A DNA stretch of 5,997 nt, taken from NCBI GenBank assembly GCA_041748615.1, contig JBGTCY010000284.1:1-5997 (forward strand), written 5' to 3'. Shown in pieces: positions 5,901 to 5,997 of the stretch (the stretch's first letter is position 1; the number at the start of each line of letters is the position of its first letter). Position numbers and translations under genes: made by a program. A model generated the notes under the pieces. It was given only the letters and a program-made list of their open reading frames with translations, had not been told where the DNA came from and did no database searches. The stretch comes from JBGTCY01 sp041748615 (GTDB taxonomy: Bacteria; Bacteroidota; Bacteroidia; Chitinophagales; CAIOSU01).

Positions 5901-5997
5901 CCGGCTAAATGGCTTTCACCGTCACAGATTTCAACCGGTACCTGAATAAAATATGCCGGGACAAAAGTCAGGTCTGTTATTACCGCGCTGTCGCATC
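2648..5997 (-). CDS. C-terminal 1115 residues of a giant repetitive T9SS surface protein (adhesin-like)
   Basis: The frame is open from the right window edge to a TAA at 2650-2648. No start is visible, because the sequence enters in the middle of a repeat; a TTG at 5860 is an internal leucine codon and not the start. The visible part has three regions. First come 18 repeats of about 51 residues, each ending at GCDS and holding an invariant Cys pair. Next is an Ig/PKD-like module (2963-3184). Last is a type B T9SS sorting domain (2648-2932). By knowledge of such proteins, the C-terminal domain carries the protein across the outer membrane through T9SS, and the repeats form a long, possibly disulfide-braced stalk outside the cell. 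Adhesion or biofilm function is an inference from architecture; no ligand-binding domain is visible here and one may lie in the missing N-terminus. The gene converges on the beta-propeller-like gene, leaving 125 bp between the two stops. Confidence 0.93.
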   Translation of the reverse strand, partial: CDSAVITDLTFVPAYFIQVPVEICDGESHLAGGALQTAPGLYYDSLVATSGCDSIVETNLSLLPVYFDIADITICDNETYFAGGATQNQAGVYIDSFLTINGCDSIVQTNLNIAPTFSTSRTVNICDGETFFVGGAAQSQPGLYFDTLSASNGCDSVTSTTLIVNQNYFTPRTVSICTGDSLFAGGAFQTTDGIYYDTLSSIAGCDSVIETNLSILTTLLEQVQVTICTGQTWFAGGALQSAPGIYRDSFLLPSGCDSIFETTLFVVTNFLTVIDTAICDNESFFAGGALQTTTGVYFDSLLTASGCDSIVQTYLTVLPTAVTNLSIAICSNETFFAGSALQNTPGVYYDTFSAANGCDSILITNLAVNPVEFTQRAVGICAGDSYFAGGALQTVAGVYYDSLQTSSGCDSVVETTLDVVSFFFIQQSAFICGSDSFLLPGGVYQSAPGIYYDTLIAAGGCDSITETNLQAGAASFESIQFNLCIGDSAFAAGTWQTTTGIYFDTLLLSTGCDSIIETQLTFQSSFLSEMNATICEDESYFAGGGLQTASGIYFDSLLASGGCDSVIQTNLTVLLPSTANRSVAICSNESFFAGGAIQTTSGIYADTFVSANGCDSILVTDLTVHPVQFSARTVSICIGDSYFVGGNFQTTPGVYYDSLQTSDGCDSVIETTLNTVNFFLEQILVEICIGQSYFAGGALQSVSGVYYDSLTATGGCDSIIETTLNVVTAFYSDVQATVCEGQSYFAGGAQQTTSGIYADTLLSTGGCDSIITTDLIVFPAFSDTATVNICDGESYFAGGTFQTTSGIYSDAFVTASGCDSLLVTILNVNSPVGNTVQHDLCDGDSLFVGGAWQTTTGIFTDTFASVNGCDSTVITNLTISLFVTNNITASICQGDSIYLEGAWQTATGTYTDTISAATGCDTLVLTELIIINNFVYVDPPQVVIDSGETTLLNSTTNASSPVYEWTPIDGLSCTTCPAPTASPDEDTEYMVVVTDENGCVDTAWVQVLLKNIFVPNEPCDKAIYVPNAFTRNGDGINDVFHVYGKGIEELLLIVANRWGEKVFESRDLNYGWDGIYRGELMRPDVYVYYVEVKFCDGTRLNHLSPYKKGSVTLIR
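2963..3184 (-). other. Ig/PKD-like module between the repeats and the sorting domain
   Basis: About 74 residues begin at DPPQVVIDSGETTLLNSTTN. They contain YEWTPIDGLSCTTCPAPTAS and then TEYMVVVTDENGC. The pattern W.P..GLSC..CP.P.A.P...T.Y.V.VTD.NGC is familiar from PKD-like or Ig-like modules placed just before T9SS type B domains in Bacteroidota. It has three Cys residues in a CTTC...NGC arrangement. Its likely role is a spacer or fold adjacent to the sorting domain. Confidence 0.8.
3242..5997 (-). repeat. Array of 18 coding tandem repeats, 153 bp (51 residues) each
   Basis: Counting from the GCDS motif at the right edge, 18 units follow without a gap, and a nineteenth begins with GCDT at 3241 and breaks off into the next module. 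All are 51 residues except unit 9 (4619-4774), which has 52. The first glycine codon is cut by the window edge, so the array continues to the right. The consensus is GCDS(I/V).(E/Q)T.L at positions 1-10, a variable linker of about 14 residues, IC.G(D/E)S.FAGGA.QT..G(I/V)Y.D(S/T)L at about 24-46, and a variable tail. Two Cys residues, at positions 2 and 25, are kept in every unit. In the DNA the Gly-Cys-Asp-Ser codons vary freely at third positions, which points to selection on protein rather than on DNA. Confidence 0.96.

Noticed and set aside
3242..5997. The regular 153-bp DNA periodicity as a possible CRISPR or satellite array
   Set aside because: The period is an exact multiple of three, the frame is open throughout, and conservation follows amino acids instead of bases. 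There are no short identical repeats with unique spacers.

Overview
The window looks like an ordinary chromosomal stretch from a member of the Bacteroidota. The strongest evidence is the C-terminus of the large minus-strand protein, which has the hallmarks of the gliding-motility-associated, type B sorting domain of the type IX secretion system (T9SS), known from that phylum. An AT-rich start context and TAnnTTTG-like promoter elements fit this. I cannot place it below phylum; the gene style would suit Chitinophagales or Saprospirales, but that is a guess.

Layout: (1) 1-77, minus strand: the first 25 codons of a gene running out of the left edge, function not recognised. (2) 78-444: a divergent intergenic region holding a heptanucleotide tandem repeat (AGGATGC, almost seven copies) and a candidate promoter. 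(3) 445-1437, plus: a secreted zinc-dependent phospholipase C / S1-P1 nuclease-like protein with a full set of nine candidate zinc ligands. (4) 1438-1640: an intergenic region with a T-run, an inverted repeat and a good promoter candidate. (5) 1641-2522, plus: a secreted protein resembling beta-propeller proteins. (6) 2523-2647: a convergent intergenic region with a weak hairpin and a second heptanucleotide tandem repeat (TTAGATG-like, five copies). (7) 2648-5997, minus: the last 1115 residues of a giant surface protein made of 18 two-cysteine repeats of 51 residues, then an Ig/PKD-like module and the T9SS domain. Its start lies beyond the right edge.

All three proteins with a visible function are exported or cell-surface proteins, but nothing shows that they form a pathway. 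The two plus-strand genes are 203 bp apart with a separate promoter candidate between them, and the adhesin-like gene converges on them.

I found no CRISPR array, RNA gene, insertion sequence, phage gene or defence or toxin system, and I do not think the window holds a new system. The most interesting structure is the nested repeat inside the giant protein, where three-unit blocks recur (units 3-5, 7-9, 12-14). Next is the occurrence of two unrelated 7-bp tandem repeats in two of the three intergenic regions.
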